This document shows, in pieces, positions 1 through 4,482 of a DNA stretch of 5,500 nucleotides; position 1 is the first letter of the stretch; each line of letters opens with the position of its first letter. The notes beneath the pieces are model-generated. The model did no database searches and was not told the origin of the DNA. It saw nothing but the letters and a program-made list of their open reading frames with translations. The stretch is from Paracoccaceae bacterium. GTDB lineage: Bacteria > Pseudomonadota > Alphaproteobacteria > Rhodobacterales > Rhodobacteraceae. The stretch covers positions 1 to 5,500 of the forward strand of contig JAGLUD010000139.1 in NCBI GenBank assembly GCA_023134935.1. Direction: 5' to 3'. A program made the translations under genes and the position numbers.

Positions 1-96
1 ACGGGCGTTTCGGCGCGCGGGACAACGACAATCGATACGTTCTCGCTACGCGGGTTTACGGCGGCTGTCGAAAAAGCTATGGAGCTGTGCAAGTAA
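1..96 (+). CDS. C-terminal end of an upstream protein, probably invasion-associated locus B (IalB) family (partial)
   Basis: An open frame enters from the left edge in frame 1 and ends at TAA (94-96), giving 31 residues that include TIDTFSLRGFTAAVEKA and end in ELCK. A short hydrophobic DTFSLxGFTAA stretch followed by a helix ending in a cysteine is what I recall at the C-terminus of IalB-family periplasmic proteins in Rhodobacterales; the family assignment rests on that recollection and on a fragment. IalB proteins are small, exported and of poorly defined function. It runs in the same direction as rlmN, 81 bp upstream of it. Coding is likely because the frame is open to the edge and codon use resembles rlmN; the name is tentative. 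Confidence 0.55.
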   Translation, partial: TGVSARGTTTIDTFSLRGFTAAVEKAMELCK

Positions 97-114
97 GACC
101 AATCGGTCTATACT
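96..114 (+). promoter_or_regulatory. Palindrome overlapping a -10-like box upstream of rlmN
   Basis: AGACC (96-100), a 4-base centre AATC, and GGTCT (105-109) form a perfect 5-bp inverted repeat that begins on the last base of the upstream stop codon. It is followed directly by TATACT (109-114), a 5/6 match to a sigma-70 -10 box. No convincing -35 is visible; TGTGCA at 86-91 is the correctly spaced hexamer and matches 3/6. The layout fits an operator overlapping a promoter, and the half-site AGACC/GGTCT resembles operators of some TetR-family repressors. As RNA it would instead be a small hairpin without a U-tract. Its role is inferred. Confidence 0.35.
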
Positions 115-177
115 GCTAAAGAATTACTGCGCCTCTCGCCAACGCGGGGGGCGTCATGCGTTTTAAGGAAACCTGCA

Positions 178-1338
178 ATGTCTGCGCCGATCACACCTGA
201 TAACCTGACTGTTCCACGTAAAGACGTGGCAGGAAAGCCGACGCTGATCGGCCTGTCCCGCGACGCCATGCGCGAAGCGTTGATCGAGATGGGCACACCC
301 GAAAAGCAGGCGAAAATGCGTGTTGGGCAGATATGGCACTGGCTGTATTTCAAAGGCGTGACCGATTTCGGGTTGATGACCAGCCTGTCCAAAACTTACC
401 GCGCCGAGCTGGCGGAAATTTTCACCCTTGAGCGGCCGGAAATCGTCACCAAACAGATCAGCAAAGACGGCACCCGTAAGTACCTTCTGCGCATCGCAGG
501 CGGCCACGAGGTCGAGGTGGTTTATATCCCCGAGAAGAACCGTGGAACGCTGTGTGTGTCTTCGCAAGTTGGCTGCACGCTGACGTGTTCGTTCTGTCAC
601 ACGGGTACGCAAAAACTAGTGCGGAACCTGACGGCTGGCGAGATCGTGGCGCAGATTTTGGTGGCACGCGATGATTTGAACGAATGGGATAACACCCCAT
701 TCGACAAGCGCATGCTGTCCAACATAGTGCTGATGGGTATGGGCGAGCCTTTGTACAATTTCGAAGCCGTTCGCGATGCAATGAAGATCGCGATGGACCC
801 TGAGGGGATCTCGATCTCGCGTCGACGTATTACTTTGTCGACATCCGGCGTCGTGCCGGAAATTGCACGGACGGGTGATGAAATCGGCTGTATGGTTGCG
901 GTCAGCTTCCACGCCACAACGGATGAAGTGCGCGACAAGCTGGTGCCGATCAACAAACGCTGGAATATCGCAGCGCTGCTGGATGCCCTGCGAAACTATC
1001 CACGCCTATCGAATTCCGAGCGGATCACGTTTGAGTATGTGATGTTGAAGGGGATTAACGACAGTGACGAAGATGCACATCGTTTGGTTAAGCTGATCGA
1101 AGGTATACCTGCGAAGATCAACCTGATCCCGTTCAACCCGTGGCCTGGATCGCCTTATGAGCGTTCCGACTGGAAACGGATCGAGGCGTTTGGCGACATC
1201 GTTAACGAGGCCGGTTATGCCAGCCCCGTGCGACGACCGCGCGGTGAAGATATCATGGCAGCCTGCGGACAGCTAAAGTCCGAAACCGAACGCGCCCGCA
1301 AAAGCCGCAAGCAGATTGCCGAAGAGGCAGGGCTTTAG
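178..1338 (+). CDS. rlmN: Dual-specificity 23S rRNA (A2503) / tRNA (A37) C2-methyltransferase RlmN
   Basis: RlmN is a cytoplasmic radical-SAM enzyme that methylates C2 of A2503 in 23S rRNA and A37 of some tRNAs, supporting translational fidelity. The 386-residue length is normal for the family (E. coli 384). An N-terminal helical RNA-binding domain (about 25-100) precedes the radical-SAM barrel. The [4Fe-4S] cysteines are C133, C137 and C140 in [13 protein letters not shown]126, seven residues before the cluster, corresponds to catalytic Cys118 of E. coli. C363 in [12 protein letters not shown] corresponds to methyl-carrying Cys355. MGMGEPL (186-192) is the SAM-binding GEP motif. All key residues are present, so the enzyme should be active. 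ATG 178 has AAGGAA (165-170) seven bases upstream. It is probably transcribed alone or with the preceding gene. Cfr is excluded by context and normal family length. Confidence 0.97.
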   Translation: MSAPITPDNLTVPRKDVAGKPTLIGLSRDAMREALIEMGTPEKQAKMRVGQIWHWLYFKGVTDFGLMTSLSKTYRAELAEIFTLERPEIVTKQISKDGTRKYLLRIAGGHEVEVVYIPEKNRGTLCVSSQVGCTLTCSFCHTGTQKLVRNLTAGEIVAQILVARDDLNEWDNTPFDKRMLSNIVLMGMGEPLYNFEAVRDAMKIAMDPEGISISRRRITLSTSGVVPEIARTGDEIGCMVAVSFHATTDEVRDKLVPINKRWNIAALLDALRNYPRLSNSERITFEYVMLKGINDSDEDAHRLVKLIEGIPAKINLIPFNPWPGSPYERSDWKRIEAFGDIVNEAGYASPVRRPRGEDIMAACGQLKSETERARKSRKQIAEEAGL

Positions 1339-1348
1339 GCGAAAGCCC
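1330..1348 (+). terminator. Stem-loop spanning the rlmN stop codon, possible terminator
   Basis: GGGCTTT (1330-1336), loop AGGCG, AAAGCCC (1342-1348): a perfect 7-bp stem whose loop starts inside the TAG stop (1336-1338). There is no immediate U-tract; a run of four T lies at 1355-1358 after GCGCGAC. It may therefore be a weak terminator or an mRNA 3'-end stabiliser. Visible directly as a hairpin; function inferred. Confidence 0.45.
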
Positions 1349-1422
1349 GCGCGACTTTTCGCAACGGGTTACGCCGCGACTGGAAAATATCCACCGAATC
1401 GTGTACGACGAACAAAACAACG

Positions 1423-1435
1423 GGCGCAAAGCGCC
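1423..1435 (+). other. Small hairpin in the leader of the first YkuD gene
   Basis: GGCGC (1423-1427), AAA, GCGCC (1431-1435) form a 5-bp GC-only stem with a 3-base loop, 23 bases before the ATG at 1459. No other structured element or clear promoter is evident in the 120-bp gap 1339-1458. It may affect translation of the downstream gene, whose Shine-Dalgarno is poor. Low-weight observation. Confidence 0.25.
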
Positions 1436-1458
1436 TACAAAGGCATGAGCAGACTAGA

Positions 1459-1983
1459 ATGACACACTTGAACAGACGCACCGTTCTTTCGGCTTCTTTA
1501 GCGATGGGTATCGCGAACGTGGCTGGGGCTGAACCAACGGCTTCCAGCCGGTCATTGCCGACTGCTGAATTTCTAGTTGTGTTCAAATCAAAGCGCCGAC
1601 TTGGATTATATCGGGCCGTTGACGGTGAGCCGGTCTTGCTGCGCAGCTACGATGTCGACCTTGGTTTCACCCCGCGCGGTGATAAAAACCAGCGCGGCGA
1701 CGGGCGCACCCCTGAGGGGACGTATTACATTAACCGCCGTAACGAAAACAGCGCCTATCATTTAAGCTTGGGGATATCTTACCCTGACGTAAACGATATG
1801 GCCGAGGCCCGCGCCAAGGGTTTGAACCCCGGCGGCGATATTTTTATCCATGGCGGCCCGACCACCGTTCGAAACCGTTTTAAGCGGGATTGGACAGCGG
1901 GCTGTATATCGGTCACCAATCAGGAGATCGAAGAGATATGGGCAATGGTTCCGCTTGGAACCCCTATTGCAATTCGGCCATAA
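1459..1983 (+). CDS. L,D-transpeptidase (YkuD) domain protein with Tat-type signal, YafK-like
   Basis: Predicted periplasmic L,D-transpeptidase-fold protein of 174 residues. YkuD-domain enzymes use a catalytic cysteine to make 3-3 peptidoglycan cross-links, attach lipoproteins to peptidoglycan, or cut such bonds. The N-terminus has NRRTVL (5-10), a twin-arginine motif, then a short hydrophobic stretch and an AGA site near 22-24. The domain (about 38-173) contains GDGRTPEGTYYI (80-91), and the catalytic motif runs from H131 in IHGG to C149 in TAGCISVTN. The substrate loop with SLGISYPD resembles the YafK (COG3034) branch. The start at 1459 has only a weak ribosome site, but it puts the RR motif at the right place. 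The 3' end overlaps the convergent CAP gene by 20 bp. Substrate and reaction direction (cross-linking, anchoring or hydrolysis) cannot be told from sequence. Confidence 0.88.
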   Translation: MTHLNRRTVLSASLAMGIANVAGAEPTASSRSLPTAEFLVVFKSKRRLGLYRAVDGEPVLLRSYDVDLGFTPRGDKNQRGDGRTPEGTYYINRRNENSAYHLSLGISYPDVNDMAEARAKGLNPGGDIFIHGGPTTVRNRFKRDWTAGCISVTNQEIEEIWAMVPLGTPIAIRP

Positions 1984-2500
1984 TCACTGGTTCGGGGAAT
2001 GCCTGCGCCAGAACTTCAACCCACCAAAGTTTACCGTTGGATTCTTGATACCAGCCATAGCCCAAATGCGTCGCTTCGGGGTCTAGGATCGTGGCGCGTG
2101 ATGCTGGATCATCCAGCCAAGTCTGTAACACCAGAAGCTCGCTCTTGAATGTTTCAGCAACGTTTTCGCCGCGAACTACGCCGTTAAAGCCGGCCCGTGT
2201 TGCGCGTTCTTGTGGTGATGTGCGATCAGACCCGAAGTTCCATGCGCGTTGTTGGCGTGACATATCCCGCGCGTGTGTGTTTGCAGCAGCGTTCAATTCC
2301 GCTGAAAGCTGCAATGGCTGCGCGCCCCGCTCTACCCGCAGTGCGTTGATGGCATCAAGGTGACGTAATTGAATACCGCCAGCGCCAAAGCTTGAAATTG
2401 CCCCGGATCGTGCGTTGCCCTCGTATGTGCTGGTCGCGACTTCTGTACAGGCGGATAGGGTTAGTAATAGAGAAACTAAAATAGCGCTTAAACGAAACAT
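1964..2500 (-). CDS. CAP/SCP-domain (cysteine-rich secretory protein family) lipoprotein
   Basis: A 178-residue predicted lipoprotein. The N-terminus MFRLSAILVSLLLTLSAC ends in a lipobox LSAC with Cys18 as the lipidation site. After a short linker, the CAP domain (about 46-167) shows the family signatures: an N-terminal helix with INALRVERGAQPLQL, THARDM (75-80), GENVA (111-115), and WLDDPASRATILDP leading to THLGYGW (144-150). H76, E112 and H145 are the expected cavity residues. Bacterial CAP proteins are common in envelopes, and their biochemical role is mostly unknown. The start ATG at 2500 is preceded by AGGAG (2512-2508) with a 7-base gap. The gene converges on one YkuD gene with overlapping 3' ends and diverges from another, suggesting an envelope role. 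No terminator separates it from the convergent gene. Confidence 0.9.
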   Translation of the reverse strand: MFRLSAILVSLLLTLSACTEVATSTYEGNARSGAISSFGAGGIQLRHLDAINALRVERGAQPLQLSAELNAAANTHARDMSRQQRAWNFGSDRTSPQERATRAGFNGVVRGENVAETFKSELLVLQTWLDDPASRATILDPEATHLGYGWYQESNGKLWWVEVLAQAFPEPVIMAELQ

Positions 2501-2562
2501 AGGGGTACTCCTGAAAAATATATTCGAGCCTGTCTACAGCGAATGCATGCAGGATTCAAATA

Positions 2563-2574
2563 GCGGATTTCCGC
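2563..2574. repeat. Short inverted repeat in the CAP gene leader
   Basis: GCGGA TT TCCGC is a perfect 5-bp inverted repeat near the predicted transcription start of the CAP gene. It could be an operator half-site pair or a 5'-end hairpin protecting that mRNA. Only the repeat itself is seen; a role is inferred. Confidence 0.25.
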
Positions 2575-2579
2575 CCAAC

Positions 2580-2608
2580 ATTATATTGAACATAGTGTGA
2601 ATTGCCTA
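2580..2608 (-). promoter_or_regulatory. Candidate promoter for the CAP lipoprotein gene
   Basis: Read on the - strand, TAGGCA (2608-2603) and a perfect TATAAT (2585-2580) are separated by 17 bases. The -35 matches TTGACA at 4/6. Transcription would start near 2573 and leave a leader of about 72 bases before the ATG at 2500. The -35 hexamer overlaps that of the candidate promoter for the divergent YkuD gene. Confidence 0.4.
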
Positions 2609-2630
2609 AATTTGCGCGATCCCATATGGT
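2602..2630 (+). promoter_or_regulatory. Candidate promoter for the second YkuD gene
   Basis: TTGCCT (2602-2607) and TATGGT (2625-2630) are separated by 17 bases, each matching the sigma-70 consensus at 4/6. The start point would be near 2637, about 24 bases before ATG 2661. It sits back to back with the CAP promoter candidate in the 160-bp divergent gap. Confidence 0.38.
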
Positions 2631-2660
2631 GCGGCGAAATTGAGATAGGAATTGATTCAA

Positions 2661-3245
2661 ATGACAATGATTAAAAAGTATATGATTACCCGCCGCCATT
2701 TTGCGGCATCAGCAGCGGCCTTCGGTGTCGCGGCCCCTGGAATATTGCGCGCGCAAGAAGAAGATCCCGCACCTGGTACGGTTGAAATCCGCACAAACAA
2801 TTACTCGATCCGCTCGTGGAAAGGCCATTTTTCGAGCCTCCGCAAAGGCGCGATCCTCGTCGACACCAAAGGGCGCACACTACATTTCTGGCCTGAGGGT
2901 GAGGCGTACCACAAGATTTTCCCTGTGAGCGTACCACTTACACCAGATCTGACCCGTTTGGGCCGCACTAGTGTTGTGCGCAAACGTGTGGGTCCGGATT
3001 GGCGCCCGACACCTTCGATGCTTAGCCGTAATCCTGATTTGCCTGATTACATCGGGCCCGGCCCTGAAAACCCGCTTGGAACGCATGCGCTTTACCTTAG
3101 CTGGCAGTACTACCGGATCCATGGCACGAACGATACGCGCAAGATTGGCCGGCAGTCTTCGAACGGCTGTATTGGGCTTTATAATGATGACATAGAAGAG
3201 CTGTTCGAGCTTGCAAAAGTAGGCACTCAGGTGTTGCTAATATAG
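2661..3245 (+). CDS. L,D-transpeptidase (YkuD) domain protein with Tat-type signal, ErfK/YbiS-like
   Basis: A 194-residue predicted periplasmic L,D-transpeptidase. The signal region has TRRHFAASA (10-18), a clear twin-arginine motif, a hydrophobic stretch, and a likely cleavage at LRAQ|EED (after 32). The YkuD domain (about 62-194) starts with ILVDTKGRTLHFW and ends VLLI at the domain's usual C-terminus. The catalytic motif is complete: H154 in RIHGTND, then S167 and C170 in SSNGCIGLYNDD. PLGTHALYL (138-146) is the conserved strand before it. This is the classical ErfK/YbiS/YcfS/YnhG layout, so cross-linking or lipoprotein anchoring to peptidoglycan is plausible. I chose ATG 2661 because AGGA (2647-2650) lies 10 bases upstream; ATG 2667 is possible, and an in-frame TTG at 2652 is too close to that site. 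It is not a near copy of the YkuD protein at 1459; the two belong to different branches. Confidence 0.92.
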   Translation: MTMIKKYMITRRHFAASAAAFGVAAPGILRAQEEDPAPGTVEIRTNNYSIRSWKGHFSSLRKGAILVDTKGRTLHFWPEGEAYHKIFPVSVPLTPDLTRLGRTSVVRKRVGPDWRPTPSMLSRNPDLPDYIGPGPENPLGTHALYLSWQYYRIHGTNDTRKIGRQSSNGCIGLYNDDIEELFELAKVGTQVLLI

Positions 3246-3266
3246 CGCAGTACCCACCTGTTTTTT
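3228..3266 (+). terminator. Possible rho-independent terminator of the second YkuD gene
   Basis: CAGGTG (3228-3233), inside the end of the coding sequence, pairs perfectly with CACCTG (3255-3260), which is followed directly by six T (3261-3266). The loop is long (21 bases) but can partly pair internally (TGC with GCG). The U-tract favours termination; the short stem and long loop keep confidence moderate. Confidence 0.45.
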
Positions 3267-3272
3267 ATGTGA

Positions 3273-3314
3273 TTCTTCTATAGTTGCAATGTCAAAAAAG
3301 AGCCGCTAGAAGAA
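3273..3314. repeat. 8-bp inverted repeat upstream of the first small gene
   Basis: TTCTTCTA (3273-3280) and TAGAAGAA (3307-3314) are perfect inverted copies 26 bases apart. They lie just after the preceding terminator and before the promoter-like elements of the small gene at 3388. They could be a pair of regulator half-sites or a hairpin stem. Nothing comparable precedes the other two small genes. Confidence 0.35.
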
Positions 3315-3330
3315 CTGTGTAGTTTTCTGT

Positions 3331-3358
3331 TTGCGTTGGCTCGATAAGCGGGTTTAAG
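3331..3358 (+). promoter_or_regulatory. Candidate promoter of the first small exported-protein gene
   Basis: TTGCGT (3331-3336) and TTTAAG (3353-3358, 4/6 to TATAAT) are separated by 16 bases. The start would be near 3365, about 23 bases before ATG 3388. It is weak on consensus alone; support comes from the gene being isolated between terminators. Confidence 0.3.
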
Positions 3359-3387
3359 CAGACATCATCTTTTTGGAGGATATCCTT

Positions 3388-3588
3388 ATGAAACTCGTAG
3401 CACTTACAGCCGCAATTACAGCCGCAGCATCCACAGCATTCGCTGGTTCCGTTGCAATGGTAGCACCAGTTGAAATGGAAATGGTTGCTGAAGAAGCAGG
3501 CTCCATGGGTGGTTCCGGCCTTTGGTTGCTTCCACTCCTAGCAATCGCTCTGATCTTCTTGGTAATGCAGAACGATACACCTTCGTAA
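3388..3588 (+). CDS. Small exported single-helix protein, paralogue 1 of 3
   Basis: A 66-residue protein of unknown function. Residues 1-19 are a Sec signal peptide (MKLVALTAAITAAASTAFA, cleavage after AFA). The mature part of about 47 residues has a short acidic segment (VEMEMVAEEA, 28-37), then GSMGGSGLW (38-46), a hydrophobic helix (about 45-60) and a polar tail QNDTPS. An N-out, one-pass inner-membrane peptide is the likely topology. ATG 3388 has an excellent GGAGGA (3375-3380) seven bases upstream; an in-frame TTG at 3373 overlaps the ribosome site and is rejected. It aligns without gaps to the proteins at 3771 (43/60 identical) and 4201 (42/60). Codons ending in A are more frequent than in neighbours. 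Its tail lacks the cysteines of the other two. A strong terminator follows. It resembles small Rhodobacterales hypothetical proteins I recall, with no known function. Confidence 0.85.
   Translation: MKLVALTAAITAAASTAFAGSVAMVAPVEMEMVAEEAGSMGGSGLWLLPLLAIALIFLVMQNDTPS
3499..3525 (+). repeat. 27-bp direct repeat, copy in paralogue 1
   Basis: These 27 bases encode the invariant core GSMGGSGLW and are identical, base for base, to 4312-4338 in paralogue 3. The equivalent stretch in paralogue 2 (3882-3908) encodes the same residues but differs at 5 of 27 positions. Confidence 0.85.
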
Positions 3589-3598
3589 TTCTGAATTT

Positions 3599-3612
3599 CG
3601 ATAGTAATATCG
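3599..3612. repeat. Small palindrome between paralogue 1 and its terminator
   Basis: CGATA GTAA TATCG is a perfect 5-bp inverted repeat, 8 bases upstream of the terminator stem at 3620. It is AT-rich and weak as an RNA hairpin. No function can be assigned. Confidence 0.25.
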
Positions 3613-3619
3613 GATTGAG

Positions 3620-3645
3620 CGGCGCCTGATTGGCGCCGTTTTTTT
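3620..3645 (+). terminator. Rho-independent terminator after paralogue 1
   Basis: CGGCGCC (3620-3626), loop TGATT, GGCGCCG (3632-3638), then seven T (3639-3645): a perfect GC-rich 7-bp stem and a clean U-tract. This isolates the first small gene as its own transcription unit, 32 bases after its stop. Confidence 0.92.
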
Positions 3646-3705
3646 GTGCGCGGTGCTTAAGTTTAAGATGTGCTTTTGAATTTGATGACGAGGAACCAGA
3701 GTAGT

Positions 3706-3734
3706 TTGGTGCGCTTCTGTATCCGTGGTACAAG
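3706..3734 (+). promoter_or_regulatory. Candidate promoter of paralogue 2
   Basis: TTGGTG (3706-3711) and TACAAG (3729-3734, 4/6) are separated by 17 bases, with a start near 3741 and a leader of about 30 bases. The upstream terminator at 3620-3645 means the gene needs its own promoter, which is the main support for this modest match. Confidence 0.33.
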
Positions 3735-3770
3735 TATTTTGATTCCGTAACTAGTGTAGGATAAATCCAA

Positions 3771-4007
3771 ATGAAACTAATTGCCTTAACCTCCGCCCTT
3801 ACCGCCATCTCATCGTCTGCTTTTGCCGGTGCACTTGCATTCGACGCTCCTGTTCTCCCTGAAATGATTGTGGAAGAATCAGGTTCCATGGGCGGTTCCG
3901 GATTATGGTTGATTCCCCTTTTGGCAATCGCGTTGATTTTCCTAATGATGAAAGACGATGGCGGCAACCAAATCCGTTGCCGCGCTGTCTCGCAGATTGA
4001 CTGCTAG
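3771..4007 (+). CDS. Small exported single-helix protein, paralogue 2 of 3, with C-x7-C tail
   Basis: A 78-residue protein of unknown function. Signal peptide 1-19 (MKLIALTSALTAISSSAFA), short segment LPEMIVEES (29-37), GSMGGSGLW core (38-46), hydrophobic helix (about 45-60), then an 18-residue tail that ends in cysteine and has C70 and C78 seven residues apart. It is 45/60 identical to paralogue 3 and 43/60 to paralogue 1, with no gaps, up to residue 60. ATG 3771 has AGGA (3758-3761) nine bases upstream. The tail is coded across a perfect 8-bp hairpin (3961-3983), so part of it may derive from former non-coding sequence. The stop context GCTAGCTTC closely matches ACTAGCTTC in paralogue 3, which argues that the end is old and shared. 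No clear terminator follows before paralogue 3. Confidence 0.85.
   Translation: MKLIALTSALTAISSSAFAGALAFDAPVLPEMIVEESGSMGGSGLWLIPLLAIALIFLMMKDDGGNQIRCRAVSQIDC
3961..3983. repeat. 8-bp hairpin inside the tail-coding part of paralogue 2
   Basis: GCGGCAAC (3961-3968), loop CAAATCC, GTTGCCGC (3976-3983) form a perfect 8-bp stem. It lies at the same distance after the helix-coding part at which a terminator would be expected, but it has no U-tract and is read through by the open frame. It could be an attenuator, an RNA-processing site or a relic terminator stem. Confidence 0.5.
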
Positions 4008-4154
4008 CTTCACGCGCTTTCGCTTGGGATGACCCCATACACCAGAATGGGTGCCCGAGCGGAACACACTTTGTCTTTAGTCGCGGAATATTTTCAAAAT
4101 TGAGAACGCATTGCAGATGTGTAGATGGTAGAGCCCTTTGCCGAATTTTTTTTG

Positions 4155-4172
4155 TGTGTTAACAAAAACACA
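4155..4172. repeat. Inverted repeat in the leader of paralogue 3
   Basis: TGTGTT (4155-4160), AACAAA, AACACA (4167-4172) are a perfect 6-bp inverted repeat, 28 bases before ATG 4201, after an eight-T run (4146-4153). It sits where a promoter would be expected and could be an operator. No convincing -35/-10 pair was found in the 193-bp gap 4008-4200, which otherwise shows only the minor inverted repeat CCCAT/ATGGG near 4034-4051. Confidence 0.35.
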
Positions 4173-4200
4173 TTGTAACCAATTAACTAGGATGATTCTA

Positions 4201-4431
4201 ATGAAACTACTTGCCCTTACGTCTGTTTTAACAGTCGCAGCTTCTTCTGCGTTCGCCGGCGCTGTTGCGTACGTTGCACCCATTATGCCAGAGATGATCG
4301 TCGAAGAGCCCGGCTCCATGGGTGGTTCCGGCCTTTGGCTGATCCCGCTGATCCTGATTGCTTTGATTTTCTTGGTTGGTCAGAAAGAATGCGATATTCA
4401 ATCTGACCCTTACTGCGGGACGGATTACTAG
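4201..4431 (+). CDS. Small exported single-helix protein, paralogue 3 of 3, with C-x7-C tail
   Basis: A 76-residue protein of unknown function. Signal peptide 1-19 (MKLLALTSVLTVAASSAFA), a short segment with MPEMIVEEP (29-37), GSMGGSGLW core (38-46), hydrophobic helix (about 45-60), and a 16-residue acidic tail with C64 and C72 separated by seven residues and ending GTDY. ATG 4201 has AGGA (4189-4192) eight bases upstream and matches the starts of its two relatives; an in-frame upstream start at 4138 would bury the signal peptide and is rejected. It is 45/60 identical to paralogue 2 and 42/60 to paralogue 1. A strong terminator follows 14 bases after the stop and probably also serves the convergent yjbF-like gene. 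Confidence 0.87.
   Translation: MKLLALTSVLTVAASSAFAGAVAYVAPIMPEMIVEEPGSMGGSGLWLIPLILIALIFLVGQKECDIQSDPYCGTDY
4312..4338 (+). repeat. 27-bp direct repeat, copy in paralogue 3
   Basis: Identical over 27 bases to 3499-3525 in paralogue 1, including every synonymous position of the GSMGGSGLW codons. Confidence 0.85.
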
Positions 4432-4445
4432 CTTCGATAATTGAC

Positions 4446-4478
4446 AAAGGGTGCCGATTAGAAATCGCCGCCCTTTTT
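4446..4478. terminator. Bidirectional rho-independent terminator between paralogue 3 and the yjbF-like gene
   Basis: The arms 4446-4459 and 4463-4476 pair over 14 positions with one G-U wobble and one C-C mismatch around an AGA loop. The right arm runs into five T (4474-4478). Read on the - strand, the stem comes just after the yjbF-like stop (4483) and ends in TTT, so it can terminate both convergent genes. The stem is strongest in the + direction. Confidence 0.88.
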
Positions 4479-4482
4479 CAAT

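Noticed and set aside
163..956. Several - strand open frames inside rlmN.
   Set aside because: They are shadows of a complete, highly conserved enzyme gene and encode low-complexity Arg/Pro/Ser-rich products with no signals of their own.
3416..3967. A 183-codon open frame on the - strand crossing paralogues 1 and 2.
   Set aside because: It reads through both signal-peptide genes and the terminator at 3620-3645, and its repetitive look comes from the reverse complement of the paralogous codons. The + strand genes have ribosome sites and conserved architecture.
4048..4062. Segment containing GTGCCCGAGCGG that resembles the D-arm region of serine tRNAs, suggesting a tRNA fragment or attachment-site remnant.
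   Set aside because: The match is about a dozen bases only; the flanking bases do not continue as a tRNA, and no acceptor, anticodon or T-arm is present. Chance similarity is likely.
3388..4431. Idea that the three small proteins are type I toxins or bacteriocin precursors.
   Set aside because: They have cleavable Sec signals with an AFA site, not a double-glycine leader, and there is no antisense RNA signature, immunity gene or dedicated transporter in view. A short hydrophobic helix alone is not enough.
3388..4431. Idea that these are classical GlyGly-CTERM or PEP-CTERM sorted proteins.
   Set aside because: The helix is followed by polar or acidic residues, not an arginine cluster, and there is almost no passenger domain; no sorting protease is visible in the window.
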